Part shown: in pieces, positions 9,339 to 18,170 of the stretch
Numbering within the stretch: position 1 is the stretch's first letter
Layout: each line of letters begins with the position of its first letter
Source of the DNA: Marinobacter sp. THAF197a
Lineage (GTDB): Bacteria > Pseudomonadota > Gammaproteobacteria > Pseudomonadales > Oleiphilaceae
Reading direction: 5' to 3'
NCBI RefSeq assembly: GCF_009363275.1
Contig: NZ_CP045324.1
Span: 1,116,001 to 1,180,000 of the forward strand
Length of the DNA: 64,000 nucleotides
Position numbers and translations under genes: made by a program
The notes under the pieces: model-generated
Seen by the model: only the letters and a program-made list of their open reading frames with translations
What the model was told of the DNA's origin: nothing
Database searches by the model: none

Positions 9339-9776
9339 TTATTTCGCGGTAATAACCGTCATCACCAGCTTGCCGTCTTTGCGAATGGGGCCATCTTCCT
9401 TGGCGCCCAGAGTGTATTCAAAGATACCGGTCTTGCTGCCACCTTCCTCGTTGTGAATCATCAGCATCAGCTTGTCGCCACTGGCCACTTCCTCGGTCAG
9501 GATGGCTGCAACGTCCATATTCTTGCCCTTCTTTAGGGGCGCATAGGCCACGACCGGGCCGGGCTTCATGGCTTCGTCGGTGCGGTGAACCACCAGCCAG
9601 CCGTTTTCCTCAGCTACCACCTTTTTGGCGGTCACCGTGCCTTCGGACACAGACTGGTCATCGCCCCAGACACCTACTTTATTGCCATGCTCCATCGCCA
9701 GTGCTGAACCTGATGCCAGTGCACCGGAAACCAGGGCTGCGGTCAGGAATGCGGTGGTTTTGATGTGTTTTTTCAT
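9339..9776 (-). CDS. Small secreted protein, DUF7282-like
   Basis: This 145-residue exported protein has a signal peptide of about 27 residues ending in SALA, followed by a mature domain beginning MEHGNK. The repeated pattern of hydrophobic strands with VVHRTDEAMKPGPVVAYAPL resembles the DUF7282 domain found in secreted stress-related proteins; function is unknown. The ATG at 9776 has AAGGAG 7 bases upstream; an in-frame start 30 bases earlier lacks one. It lies downstream of the anti-sigma and ECF sigma genes in the same orientation, so it may be a target or partner of that system. That link is positional only. Confidence 0.7.
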   Translation of the reverse strand: MKKHIKTTAFLTAALVSGALASGSALAMEHGNKVGVWGDDQSVSEGTVTAKKVVAEENGWLVVHRTDEAMKPGPVVAYAPLKKGKNMDVAAILTEEVASGDKLMLMIHNEEGGSKTGIFEYTLGAKEDGPIRKDGKLVMTVITAK

Positions 9777-9849
9777 TGTGTGCTCCTTAGGTTCGGTTGT
9801 ACCCATCCATCACCTTGTTTTTGATGGGAGTACAAGCAGCTACGGAGCG

Positions 9850-9871
9850 GCGCCTGAAAAGTTTCAGGCGC
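9850..9871. repeat. Perfect hairpin between anti-sigma gene and small secreted protein gene
   Basis: GCGCCTGAAA and TTTCAGGCGC form a perfect 10-bp inverted repeat with a 2-base loop. It sits just past the anti-sigma stop and about 75 bp before the next gene. No T-run follows on the minus strand, so it may stabilise or attenuate the transcript rather than terminate it. Confidence 0.5.
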
Positions 9872-9880
9872 GATCACAAT

Positions 9881-10627
9881 TTAGTTGCGACCTTTGCCTT
9901 GGTCGGCAGAAGTGGGGTAAAGGAAGCCGTGAATGGCCGGGCCAGTCGGTTGTCCGGTGGGTGAACCACCCTTTGGCTCCAGGCTGATGCCAAAGGTGGC
10001 GCCACGCAGAGTCTCTGGGTCGTAATCACGCAGTGCAGCCTGGTCCAGGGTGAAGTTGTCACCCATCACGCCCACCGACCGCGGATTCGGGCCATACCCC
10101 TCTGCCACAATCCAGAGCTGGTAGGATTTGTCTGGCTCAGGTTCGGCGGTCACCGGCTGGATGTTCAGCTGGCGGCTGTTCAGATCCACGGTCAACAGGA
10201 ACGCAGGCTGCTCATCGTTGTGTTGGAACACCGCCACGAAGGATTGGGCTTGCGGCTCGGGCTCCGGCTGAGTCGCCAGCACGGCAACCAGTACCAGCGC
10301 CGCTGCCGAAGCAATGGCCGTGCTCCAGCGCCAGCGGGTCAGCTGTTTCCGGAGACTGATCACATTGTCTGGCACCGCACTTGGGGATTTGGGAGCGGAT
10401 GGTTGCTGTTCGATCGTTCGCTGAATTCGTGCAAACAGCTCGGGGCCGGGCTCCACAGGTTCAACCCCATCAAGCATGCCAGCCAGCCGGGCCTCCCATT
10501 GCTGAATTAGCGCTTCCAGCTCAGGTTCGCGGGCACGGCGAGCCTGCAAGGCATCCCGCTCTTCTTCTGGCAGAGTTCCCAGAACGAACTCTGCAACCAT
10601 CATATCCAGGTCGTCGCGTTCGCTCAT
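9881..10627 (-). CDS. Anti-sigma factor, RskA-like
   Basis: This 248-residue single-pass membrane protein is predicted to hold the adjacent ECF sigma factor inactive. Residues 1-75 form the helical cytoplasmic sigma-binding region (AEFVLGTLPEEERDALQAR). A transmembrane helix follows at about 101-119. The periplasmic part (about 125-245), with YQLWIVAEGYGPNPRSVGVM, matches the RskA C-terminal domain that senses envelope signals. No zinc-binding HxxxCxxC is present, consistent with the RskA rather than the ZAS class. The start codon overlaps the sigma factor stop by 4 bp, so the pair is translationally coupled. Confidence 0.9.
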   Translation of the reverse strand: MSERDDLDMMVAEFVLGTLPEEERDALQARRAREPELEALIQQWEARLAGMLDGVEPVEPGPELFARIQRTIEQQPSAPKSPSAVPDNVISLRKQLTRWRWSTAIASAAALVLVAVLATQPEPEPQAQSFVAVFQHNDEQPAFLLTVDLNSRQLNIQPVTAEPEPDKSYQLWIVAEGYGPNPRSVGVMGDNFTLDQAALRDYDPETLRGATFGISLEPKGGSPTGQPTGPAIHGFLYPTSADQGKGRN

Positions 10628-11232
10628 GGTTCAAGACACCTTTTGATCTGTTTCAGGGCTCGGTGCAACCAGGTTTTCACAGTGTTGATCGGCTGGTCAA
10701 AATGCCTCGCCAGCTGATCCCGGGACCAACCGTTCAGATACGCCAGACGAACCATGTCCTGGCGATCTTTTTCGAGTTGGTCAATGCAATGGTTCAAGTG
10801 CTTTACCGTTTGTTGATCTGAGATTTGTTCATGGGCCGCCGGCGAATGGTCGGCAATATTGTCGAGTTCGTCGCTTGCGGTCTCCCGCCTTGCCGGATGC
10901 CGCCGCAGTTCGTCGATAGCGCCGTGCCTGGCAATCGCTGCAAGCCAGGTGATCGGTGAGGAACGTTCCGCATCGAACTGGTCGGCCTTATGCCAGACTT
11001 TGACATAGGTGTCGTGAATCACATCATCTGCCCAAGCCCTGTCCTTGAGGATACGCAGCACGGTGGCCAGAAGTTTCGGGGCGGTGGCTTCGTATAACTC
11101 GGCAAACGCGTTTCTGTCCTGCTGGGCAACCCGGTGCAGGAGCCGGGTGATACCGGAGCTGCCTTCCTGATCAGTGCTCAGGTAGTCAGTGGCGCCGGGA
11201 GACGCGTCTGGCTGATGTGAATCAGAGTGCAT
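10624..11232 (-). CDS. ECF-family RNA polymerase sigma factor (SigK/RpoE-like)
   Basis: This 202-residue protein has region 2 at about 45-110 (DDVIHDTYVKVWHKADQFD) and a region 4 helix-turn-helix at about 140-195 (GWSRDQLARHFDQPINTVKTWLHRAL). It belongs to the SigK-like group normally paired with RskA-type anti-sigma factors, as here. The ATG at 11232 has GAGG 6-9 bases upstream and lies only 7 bp after the lipoprotein gene, so lipoprotein, sigma factor and anti-sigma factor form one leftward unit. The inducing signal is not evident. Confidence 0.93.
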   Translation of the reverse strand: MHSDSHQPDASPGATDYLSTDQEGSSGITRLLHRVAQQDRNAFAELYEATAPKLLATVLRILKDRAWADDVIHDTYVKVWHKADQFDAERSSPITWLAAIARHGAIDELRRHPARRETASDELDNIADHSPAAHEQISDQQTVKHLNHCIDQLEKDRQDMVRLAYLNGWSRDQLARHFDQPINTVKTWLHRALKQIKRCLEP

Positions 11233-11239
11233 GCGCGCC

Positions 11240-11773
11240 TCAGTCGGTCTGTTGCGGGGAGCGGGCGTTGGTCCCGATGAACAGGTACACGGAATGTCGG
11301 CGGTGGTCTTCTACCCGGTGCAAGGCGACAGCCGGTGCCTTGGCCTCGGCGCTCGTAAACTGAATTCGCTCGCCCGCGGGCTTGCCATCACGCTCCCGAG
11401 TGCCCTTTTCGGCCTGCCAATTCGGCCCAAGGCACTCAGACAATTCGCTTGCGGCGCGGGCATGCATGGTTTCCGCAACCTCTTTATCCGGAGCAGACAC
11501 TGTGCAGGTGTAGGCAGAGTCTCCGTTGCCCCAGGCCCAGATTTCGCAATGGCCCTTGATCAGTTGCTCTTTCGCCCGGTAGATGGTCACCGAATTGAAA
11601 TTGCTGCTGCTTCCCCGAAATTCGGCAAAGCCGGTCGGGTAATCTGCCACTATGTTCTGGAGAGTTGCGCAGGGATCTTCGGTACCGCTGGTGACAGGCT
11701 GAAAACTGCTGCAGCCGGCAAGTGCCGCGCTCGTCAGGGTAACAATGAGAGCCGCGGTTGTGTTTCTGACCAT
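11240..11773 (-). CDS. Hypothetical lipoprotein, first gene of the sigma/anti-sigma operon
   Basis: This 177-residue protein of unknown function has a lipoprotein signal peptide and lipobox LAGC (18-21). The start at 11773 is preceded by AAGGAA; an in-frame ATG further upstream is less likely. The mature part has four cysteines (DPCATL, GHCEIW, YTCTVS, SECLGP) that could form two periplasmic disulfides. It ends with a basic, hydrophilic tail. It is 7 bp from the ECF sigma gene and may participate in the same envelope response. No family was recognised. Confidence 0.65.
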   Translation of the reverse strand: MVRNTTAALIVTLTSAALAGCSSFQPVTSGTEDPCATLQNIVADYPTGFAEFRGSSSNFNSVTIYRAKEQLIKGHCEIWAWGNGDSAYTCTVSAPDKEVAETMHARAASELSECLGPNWQAEKGTRERDGKPAGERIQFTSAEAKAPAVALHRVEDHRRHSVYLFIGTNARSPQQTD

Positions 11774-11855
11774 CAATCGGTTCCTTCGCTGAATAGGGGG
11801 CCAAAGATCATTTGTTCTTAACTGTAGAAGCGATGCCACAGCCAGACAAGCAAGT

Positions 11856-12836
11856 TCACAGTTGTTGGCGCGAGATGCCTTGCCGCACCCGGATAATATC
11901 GGCCATCACCGCCAAAGCAATTTCGGCGGGCGTTTTGCTGCTGATATTCAAACCTACGGGCATATGGATCCTGCGGATCTGTTGCTCGGTCAGCCCGCCA
12001 ATGCGAGCCAGCCGTTCCCGCCGCTTCTCAGAGGTTTTCATGGACCCCATCACGCCGATGTAAAACGCCTCGGTTTTGACCGCCTCCATCATGGCGGTGT
12101 CGTCAATGCGCGGGTCATGGGTGAGAGCGACTACCGCGGTAGCGCGATGGCAGCCCTCACGGGCAATGTATACCGAGGGCAGCTCCTGTTGGAGTGTCAC
12201 GTCTGCGAGGTTGAAGTGCCGAACTTCCTCGGGCCTTGGGTCGCACACAATAACTTCAAAGCCCAGGCTGTGTGCAAAGCTCGCGCAGGCGGTGGCAACC
12301 GGTGACAGCCCTGCAATAATCAGTCGCGAAACCGGGCCAACACGCAGTCTCAGGCGCGCGTGGGCCGCCTCCTCGGTAACCCGGGCGCCCAACTCGCTCT
12401 CCGGCTCGAGGTGAATGTCTCCGGTTTCCAGCGAGACCACCCGGGCAACCGGCCCTTCGCCCGATAACGCGGACTGGAGCGCCAGGAAATGTTTTCGGGT
12501 AGCGGCGGATGCTGGCCAGTGCTCTATCAGAACATCCAGGATTCCGCCGCAGGGGAGGGTGACGCGGGCATTATCCGGGCCGTCCGGAGCGCCGTAGCGA
12601 ATACGATTAATACGTCCCTTGAAGACGTTGTCCTGCAAACGGGCCAGGAAATCTTCTTCCACGCACCCACCAGACAACGAGCCACAGTGGGCACCATCCT
12701 GCCGGGCGATCAACCAGGAACCCGGCGCTCGGGGTGAGGAGCCAAAGGTACTCACCACGGTACAGAACCAGAAGTCATGCCCCTCATCACACCAGTGCAG
12801 GGCTTGTTCAACAACTTTAATATCCAGTGGCTGCAT
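11856..12836 (-). CDS. XdhC/CoxI-family protein (molybdoenzyme maturation)
   Basis: This 326-residue protein has an N-terminal XdhC/CoxI domain (GSSPRAPGSWL around 32-42 and SLSGGCVEEDF with C58) and a C-terminal Rossmann-like XdhC_C domain (LIIAGLSPVATACASFAHSLG, then IGVMGSMKTSEKRRERL). Family members bind molybdenum cofactor and help insert the sulfurated form into xanthine-dehydrogenase-type enzymes. No xdhA/xdhB or other molybdoenzyme gene is present in this window, so its client is elsewhere. It is divergent from the amidohydrolase gene with a 99-bp gap. Confidence 0.88.
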   Translation of the reverse strand: MQPLDIKVVEQALHWCDEGHDFWFCTVVSTFGSSPRAPGSWLIARQDGAHCGSLSGGCVEEDFLARLQDNVFKGRINRIRYGAPDGPDNARVTLPCGGILDVLIEHWPASAATRKHFLALQSALSGEGPVARVVSLETGDIHLEPESELGARVTEEAAHARLRLRVGPVSRLIIAGLSPVATACASFAHSLGFEVIVCDPRPEEVRHFNLADVTLQQELPSVYIAREGCHRATAVVALTHDPRIDDTAMMEAVKTEAFYIGVMGSMKTSEKRRERLARIGGLTEQQIRRIHMPVGLNISSKTPAEIALAVMADIIRVRQGISRQQL

Positions 12837-12935
12837 GCAGAGATCGCTGTGTTGATGGATTCAAAGGCGGCCGGGCCGGCTCGCAGCATAGCCCAGATTG
12901 TCTATAATCGGGTACTCATCACAAGGAGTTGTCTG

Positions 12936-14408
12936 ATGCCGGCCTTACCCCACGTCTTCAAGCCTCAACCGCTAGGTCACAACCACTCCCACGGCGCCTG
13001 CCAGTGCGGCTCGCCGCTATTAGCCCGGTTTCATGAACGCATGATGGCGGACATCAGCCGCCGGCAACTTATCGGAGGTATGGCTGGTGTGATGGCGATG
13101 TTTGCGGCATTGCATGCCCCGAGCGTTCTTAGCCAGCAGCCAAAGGATGATAATCGCCCGATACTGCTGAAGAACCTCAGGCTGTTTGATGGCAGCGGCG
13201 GGCCACTGCGAGACGGCGTGGCCATTCGCATTGAGGGTGGCCGTATTCAGGCGCTGCAAACCAACGGTGCAGACGCCGGTGATGCAGAGGTTATTGATTG
13301 CGGTGGCCGTGTTGTCATGCCGGGGCTGATTGACGCCCACTGGCATACCACGCTGGCGGGCATCAGCCAGCTGGAGGCCATGACCGCAGACCCAGGCTAC
13401 GTGCATCTGGTTGCAGCCAAAGAGGCCGAGCGCACGTTGATGCGCGGCGTTACCTCGGTTCGAGACGTGGGCGGGCCTTCCTTTGCCCTCAAACGCGCCA
13501 TCGACAAGGGCATTGTGGATGGCCCGCGAATTTTCCCCGCCGGTGCCATGATTTCTCAGACCTCTGGCCATGGCGATTTCCGCATGCGGCATGAAGTGCC
13601 CAGAGGCACCGCCTCGCCCCTGAGTGAGCAGGAAAAACAGGGCGTTGCCGTAATTGCCGATGGCGAAGCCGAGGTGCTCCGGCGTACCCGTGAACAGCTG
13701 ATGCTGGGTGCGTCGCAGATCAAACTGATGGCCGGAGGTGGCGTGGCCTCCACTTACGACCCGCTGGACAGCACCCAGTTTACCGAGCGCGAACTGCGCG
13801 CCGCTGTTGAGGCGGCAGACGACTGGGGCACCTACGTGGCCGTGCACGTATACACGTCTAAGGGGATTCAGCGATCTTTGCGCGCCGGGGTAAAGTCCAT
13901 CGAGCATGGTCAGCTGGCTGATGAGGAAAGCGTGCGGATGATGGCCGGTGAGGGCGCCTGGTGGAGCCTGCAACCCTTCCTGCAGGATGAAGATTCCAAT
14001 GTCTACCCGGATGCCGCGCGCCGAGAGTCTCAACGGATGGTTGCTGAAGGCACTGTTCGGGTGTACGAGATGGCTCAACGTTTTGACGTTAAAACTGCCT
14101 GGGGCACCGATATCCTGTTCAGCCCACAGAACACCCACAATCAGTTGCGCCACCTGACCAAGCTTACGCGCTTTTACGACTCGCTCACCACACTGGCCAT
14201 GGCAACTGGCCGCAACGGCGAACTGCTTGCCATGTCTGGCCCAAGAAGCCCCTATCAGGGCAAACTCGGCACCCTGGAGCCAGAGGCTCTGGCAGACCTG
14301 TTGGTGGTGGATGGCAATCCGGAGCAGGGGCTGGAATTTCTGAATGATCCGAATGCCAATCTGCGCCTGATCATGAAGGGCGGGCGAGTCCACAAAAATA
14401 CCCTTTAA
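12936..14408 (+). CDS. Tat-exported metal-dependent amidohydrolase (imidazolonepropionase/prolidase-like)
   Basis: This 490-residue amidohydrolase-superfamily protein has visible metal and active-site residues: H135-x-H137 (DAHWHTT), K263 (QIKLMAGGG), H304, H324 (SIEHGQ) and D392 (WGTDILF). These fit the binuclear subtype, in which the lysine can be carbamylated. Relatives act on cyclic amides or Xaa-Pro/Xaa-Arg dipeptides; the substrate is not determined here. The N-terminus is unusual. A His/Cys cluster (HNHSHGACQC, 15-24) precedes a Tat motif SRRQLI (41-46) and a hydrophobic stretch. AAGGAG lies 7 bases before the ATG at 12936, supporting this long N-terminus; an in-frame start at 12777 would run into the divergent xdhC gene. 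Confidence 0.88.
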   Translation: MPALPHVFKPQPLGHNHSHGACQCGSPLLARFHERMMADISRRQLIGGMAGVMAMFAALHAPSVLSQQPKDDNRPILLKNLRLFDGSGGPLRDGVAIRIEGGRIQALQTNGADAGDAEVIDCGGRVVMPGLIDAHWHTTLAGISQLEAMTADPGYVHLVAAKEAERTLMRGVTSVRDVGGPSFALKRAIDKGIVDGPRIFPAGAMISQTSGHGDFRMRHEVPRGTASPLSEQEKQGVAVIADGEAEVLRRTREQLMLGASQIKLMAGGGVASTYDPLDSTQFTERELRAAVEAADDWGTYVAVHVYTSKGIQRSLRAGVKSIEHGQLADEESVRMMAGEGAWWSLQPFLQDEDSNVYPDAARRESQRMVAEGTVRVYEMAQRFDVKTAWGTDILFSPQNTHNQLRHLTKLTRFYDSLTTLAMATGRNGELLAMSGPRSPYQGKLGTLEPEALADLLVVDGNPEQGLEFLNDPNANLRLIMKGGRVHKNTL

Positions 14409-14416
14409 CGGCCATC

Positions 14417-14465
14417 TCCCCAGTGACGGTCAATGCCGTGCTGTATGCCGATAGTCACTGGGGGA
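14417..14465. terminator. Inverted repeat between convergent genes, possible terminator
   Basis: TCCCCAGTGAC (14417-14427) and GTCACTGGGGGA (14454-14465) form an 11-bp stem with one extra G around a 26-base loop, followed by TTT on the plus strand. It begins in the gap after the amidohydrolase gene and reaches into the last codons of mmsR, so it may terminate both genes. Confidence 0.5.
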
Positions 14466-15350
14466 TTTGCCCATTACCTTCTTGAACAACCGGGAAAAGT
14501 AATAGGCATCGTCATAACCCAGCTGACGGCTGATGTCGGCAAAGCTCTGGCTGGTAGTGTCCAGAAGCTGGCAGGCCCGCTCTACCTTCAGGTGCAGGAA
14601 GTGCTGGATTGGCGAGGTGCCGGTTTGTTCCCGGTAACGGGTGGCAAAATGTGCTGACGACAGGCCAGACAGTTCCGCCAGTTGCTGCAGAGTCAGCCGT
14701 TCTTCCAGATGTTCCCGCATGAAATTGTGAATGGTCTCCAGCTCCGCCTGCTGTGCCAGCCCGGTTTCGTCGGCATTCAGGGGCACGGCAGCCAGCAGTT
14801 GTCGCAATCGGTTGCTGGCGTGAATCAGTCCGCGGGCGCGAAAGCCGGTCTGGCGAACCGACAACAGGCCGTTGAAATCCACCAGCAGCCTCGGTTGTCG
14901 GCCCAGATGGCGAACGTGGTTGTTGCCATCAAACCCCATGTAGTTTCTGAACTCCTCGGCCAGCGGCCCGGTGTAGTGCACCCAGTGGATGGTCCATGGG
15001 TTGTCCGGTGCGGCGGTGTAGCGATGGCTGGCGCCGGCCGGAAGCAGCAGGAGATCGCCTGCCTGCACCGTCAGGGGCTCGCCCGCCACATTCAGGAAGG
15101 CCTTTCCCTCGGTGCAATAGATCAAAAGATTGTCACGATGGTGTTCCCGGTGCATGTGATGGCCCGCGGCCCTGCGGTAGTGCCCGAAGGCCAGTGGATA
15201 CAGCTCGCGGGTCAGCGGATGGTGTGCCAATAGCCGAACAATGGGTTCCGGCACCACATAGCGCACGCTGTCTGGCGGTACGGGCCACTGCGAGGTTTGT
15301 GTGGTTTTGGGGAGCCTGGAATCGTTAGTCATCGAAAAATAATCCATCAT
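14430..15350 (-). CDS. mmsR: AraC-family transcriptional regulator of valine catabolism
   Basis: This 306-residue regulator has an N-terminal cupin-like ligand domain (about 50-140, with HMHREHHRDNLLIYC and GDLLLLPAGASHRY) and a C-terminal AraC double helix-turn-helix (about 205-300; LTLQQLAELSGLSSAHFATR, then YDDAYYFSRLFKKVMGKSP). It is divergent from mmsA with a 115-bp gap, the same arrangement as mmsR-mmsAB in Pseudomonas aeruginosa, where MmsR activates valine degradation genes. Two alternative ATGs lie within the first seven codons and neither has a strong Shine-Dalgarno. The function is inferred from family and position. Confidence 0.85.
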   Translation of the reverse strand: MMDYFSMTNDSRLPKTTQTSQWPVPPDSVRYVVPEPIVRLLAHHPLTRELYPLAFGHYRRAAGHHMHREHHRDNLLIYCTEGKAFLNVAGEPLTVQAGDLLLLPAGASHRYTAAPDNPWTIHWVHYTGPLAEEFRNYMGFDGNNHVRHLGRQPRLLVDFNGLLSVRQTGFRARGLIHASNRLRQLLAAVPLNADETGLAQQAELETIHNFMREHLEERLTLQQLAELSGLSSAHFATRYREQTGTSPIQHFLHLKVERACQLLDTTSQSFADISRQLGYDDAYYFSRLFKKVMGKSPSDYRHTARH

Positions 15351-15465
15351 GGGCGAAATTTAGTCAATCACCCTTTGCCAAACCCCGTGCTACGCTCTTT
15401 CCATATCCTGCCGGTTCCAGATGGGAAACGGCGTGCCCGCATAACAACAAACAGGGATTATCAGC

Positions 15466-16959
15466 ATGAAGAAGATACCTCAGTACATCGCCGGTGAGTT
15501 TGCCCAGAGCCAGACCGAAAACTGGATCGACGTCACCAACCCTGCCACCAACGAAGTGATCGCCCAGGTGCCCTGTGCCACTGAAGCCGAGATGCGCCAA
15601 GCCATCGATAACGCCGGGGAAGTGTTCAAAAGCTGGAAAGAAACGCCAGTCTCCGAACGGGCCCGGGTGATGCTGCGTTACCAGGCGCTGCTGAAAGAAC
15701 ATCACGACGAGATTGCCGAAATCCTGTCCCAGGAAACCGGCAAGACCTTTGATGACGCCAAGGGCGATGTCTGGCGCGGTATTGAAGTGGTGGAGCACGC
15801 TGCCAACGTGGCCTCCATGATGATGGGTGAGACCGTTGAAAACGTCGCCCGCGAAGTCGACACTCACTCCTGGATTCAGCCCCTGGGCGTGTGCGCGGGC
15901 ATCACCCCGTTTAACTTCCCGGCTATGATCCCTCTGTGGATGTTCCCCATGGCCATCGCCTGCGGTAACACCTTTATCCTGAAGCCCTCCGAGCAAGACC
16001 CGATGACCCCCATGCGCCTGGCCGAACTGTTCGAGCAGGCTGGCGCTCCCAAGGGTGTGTTGCAGGTAGTGCATGGCGCGAAAGAACAAGTGGATACCCT
16101 GCTCACTGACCCGGCCATCAAAGCCATCTCCTTCGTCGGTTCGGTGCCGGTAGGGCGCTACATTTATGAAACCGGCACCAGCCACATGAAGCGCGTACAG
16201 AGCTTTGCCGGCGCCAAGAACCACATGGTGATAATGCCGGATGCCGACAAACAGCAAGTGATCAACGCCCTGGTGGGCGCCTCCGTGGGTGCCGCCGGCC
16301 AGCGTTGCATGGCGATTTCCGTCGCGGTGTTTGTGGGCGCGGCCCAGGAGTGGATTCCGGAGCTGAAAGAGGCCATGGCCAAAGTCCGCCCCGGTGCCTG
16401 GAACGATTCCGGTGCCAGCTACGGCCCGGTCATCAGCCCCAAGGCCAAGGAGCGCATTGAACAACTGATTGCCACCGGCGAGAAGCAGGGTGCGCAACTC
16501 CTGCTGGACGGTCGGAACTGCACCGTGGATGGCCTGCCCGACGGCAACTGGGTTGGGCCAACCCTGTTCGGCAACGTGACTCCGGAGATGGATATCTACA
16601 AGGAAGAAATCTTCGGGCCGGTTCTTACCTGCATGAACGCCAACGACCTGGGCGAAGCCATCGCGCTGATCAACAACAGCCCCTACGGCAACGGTACCTC
16701 CATCTTCACCAATCACGGTGGCGCGGCACGCCGGTTCCAGCATGAGATCGACGTAGGCCAGGTAGGTGTGAACGTGCCCATCCCGGTGCCCTTGCCGTTC
16801 TTCTCCTTCACCGGTTGGAAAGGTTCGTTCTACGGCGATCAGCATGCCTACGGCAAGCAGGCGGTGCGCTTCTACACCGAAACCAAAACCGTGACATCCC
16901 GGTGGTTCTCCAGCGAGGCCACCTCATCCGAGGCGAACTTCTCAATTCAGCTTCGCTAA
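15466..16959 (+). CDS. mmsA: Methylmalonate-semialdehyde dehydrogenase (CoA-acylating)
   Basis: This 497-residue enzyme converts methylmalonate semialdehyde to propionyl-CoA, the last step of valine degradation. The aldehyde dehydrogenase fold is clear: GVCAGITPFNFPAMIPLWM for cofactor binding, and catalytic C281 in GAAGQRCMAIS, the characteristic MMSDH form. EEIFGPVL follows near residue 390. It is the first gene of the rightward valine operon, with a 15-bp gap to the acyl-CoA dehydrogenase gene. Confidence 0.96.
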   Translation: MKKIPQYIAGEFAQSQTENWIDVTNPATNEVIAQVPCATEAEMRQAIDNAGEVFKSWKETPVSERARVMLRYQALLKEHHDEIAEILSQETGKTFDDAKGDVWRGIEVVEHAANVASMMMGETVENVAREVDTHSWIQPLGVCAGITPFNFPAMIPLWMFPMAIACGNTFILKPSEQDPMTPMRLAELFEQAGAPKGVLQVVHGAKEQVDTLLTDPAIKAISFVGSVPVGRYIYETGTSHMKRVQSFAGAKNHMVIMPDADKQQVINALVGASVGAAGQRCMAISVAVFVGAAQEWIPELKEAMAKVRPGAWNDSGASYGPVISPKAKERIEQLIATGEKQGAQLLLDGRNCTVDGLPDGNWVGPTLFGNVTPEMDIYKEEIFGPVLTCMNANDLGEAIALINNSPYGNGTSIFTNHGGAARRFQHEIDVGQVGVNVPIPVPLPFFSFTGWKGSFYGDQHAYGKQAVRFYTETKTVTSRWFSSEATSSEANFSIQLR

Positions 16960-16974
16960 CGGAGGAGCCGGGTA

Positions 16975-18141
16975 ATGGACTTCAATCTGACCGAAGACCA
17001 GCTGGCATTCCGGGATGCCGCCCGTGCCTTCGCCGAGAAATCCATGGCACCGCACGCGGCCCAATGGGATGCCGAACACATCTTCCCTGTGGAGGTGATG
17101 AAGCAGGCCGGCGAGATGGGCTTTATGGGCATGTACACGCCCGAAGCCCTGGGCGGTATGGGGCTGTCTCGCCTCGACACCTCGGTGATTGTGGAAGAGC
17201 TGGCCATGGCGTGCCCCTCTACCGCCGCGTTTATCACCATCCACAACATGGCCACCTGGATGGTGGCCAGTTTTGCCTCGGATGATCTGAAGCAGGCGTT
17301 TGTGCCTAAACTGGCCAGCGGCGAATGGTTGGCCAGCTACTGCCTGACCGAACCGGGGGCCGGCTCCGATGCCGCCAGACTGCGTACCCGCGCGGTGCGT
17401 GACGGCGACAGCTACGTGATCAACGGCAGCAAGATGTTTATCTCCGGCGCCGGTGCCACCGACATTCTGGTGTTGATGGCCCGAACCGGCGATGCTGACA
17501 GCGGCGCCAAAGGTATCTCGACCTTTGTGATCCCGGCCAATACCGACGGTATTTCCTACGGCAAGAACGAAGAGAAAATGGGCTGGCACAGCCAGCCGAC
17601 CCGCCTGGTCACGCTGGAAGACGTTCGTATTCCTGCCGGCAACCGGGTAGGCGAGGAGGGCGACGGCTTTGCCATTGCCATGAAGGGGCTGGACGGTGGC
17701 CGCCTGAACATTGCCACCTGTTCCCTGGGTGGAGCCCAGGCGGCCCTGTTGCGGGCCCGCAATTACATGCATGAGCGCCAGCAATTCGGCAAACCGTTAG
17801 CGGCATTCCAGGCCTTGCAGTTCAAGCTGGCGGATATGGCCACCAACCTGGTAGCGGCCCGCCAAATGGTACGGCTGGGGGCCTTCAAGCTGGACAGCGC
17901 AGACCCGGAAGCCACCCTGCATTGCGCCATGGCCAAACGCTTCGCCACCGACGCCTGTTTTGACGTGGCCAACGAAGCCCTGCAGCTGCACGGCGGCTAT
18001 GGTTACATCCGTGAGTACCCGCTGGAACGCTACCTGCGGGATTTGCGGGTGCACCAGATCCTGGAAGGCACCAACGAAATCATGCGCCTGATTATCGCCC
18101 GCCGGCTGCTGGAGGATGGCGTGGTAGAAGCCATCCAGTAA
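16975..18141 (+). CDS. Acyl-CoA dehydrogenase, probable isobutyryl-CoA dehydrogenase
   Basis: This 388-residue FAD enzyme would oxidise isobutyryl-CoA to methacrylyl-CoA in valine degradation. It has YCLTEPGAGSD for the FAD/substrate site, and HGGYGYIREYPLERYLRD. The catalytic base is in the canonical position: E364 in ILEGTNEIM. This separates it from the isovaleryl-type enzymes elsewhere in the window. GGAGGAG precedes the ATG. The isobutyryl-CoA assignment rests on its place between mmsA and the hydratase/hydrolase genes; 2-methylbutyryl-CoA is an alternative. Confidence 0.9.
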   Translation: MDFNLTEDQLAFRDAARAFAEKSMAPHAAQWDAEHIFPVEVMKQAGEMGFMGMYTPEALGGMGLSRLDTSVIVEELAMACPSTAAFITIHNMATWMVASFASDDLKQAFVPKLASGEWLASYCLTEPGAGSDAARLRTRAVRDGDSYVINGSKMFISGAGATDILVLMARTGDADSGAKGISTFVIPANTDGISYGKNEEKMGWHSQPTRLVTLEDVRIPAGNRVGEEGDGFAIAMKGLDGGRLNIATCSLGGAQAALLRARNYMHERQQFGKPLAAFQALQFKLADMATNLVAARQMVRLGAFKLDSADPEATLHCAMAKRFATDACFDVANEALQLHGGYGYIREYPLERYLRDLRVHQILEGTNEIMRLIIARRLLEDGVVEAIQ

Positions 18142-18170
18142 CCGGCCAGAGACAAAACAAGGAACCGATC

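Noticed and set aside
13020..14393. A 457-codon frame on the minus strand opposite the amidohydrolase
   Set aside because: The plus strand carries all catalytic residues of an amidohydrolase with a Tat leader and Shine-Dalgarno. The antisense frame shows no recognisable domain.
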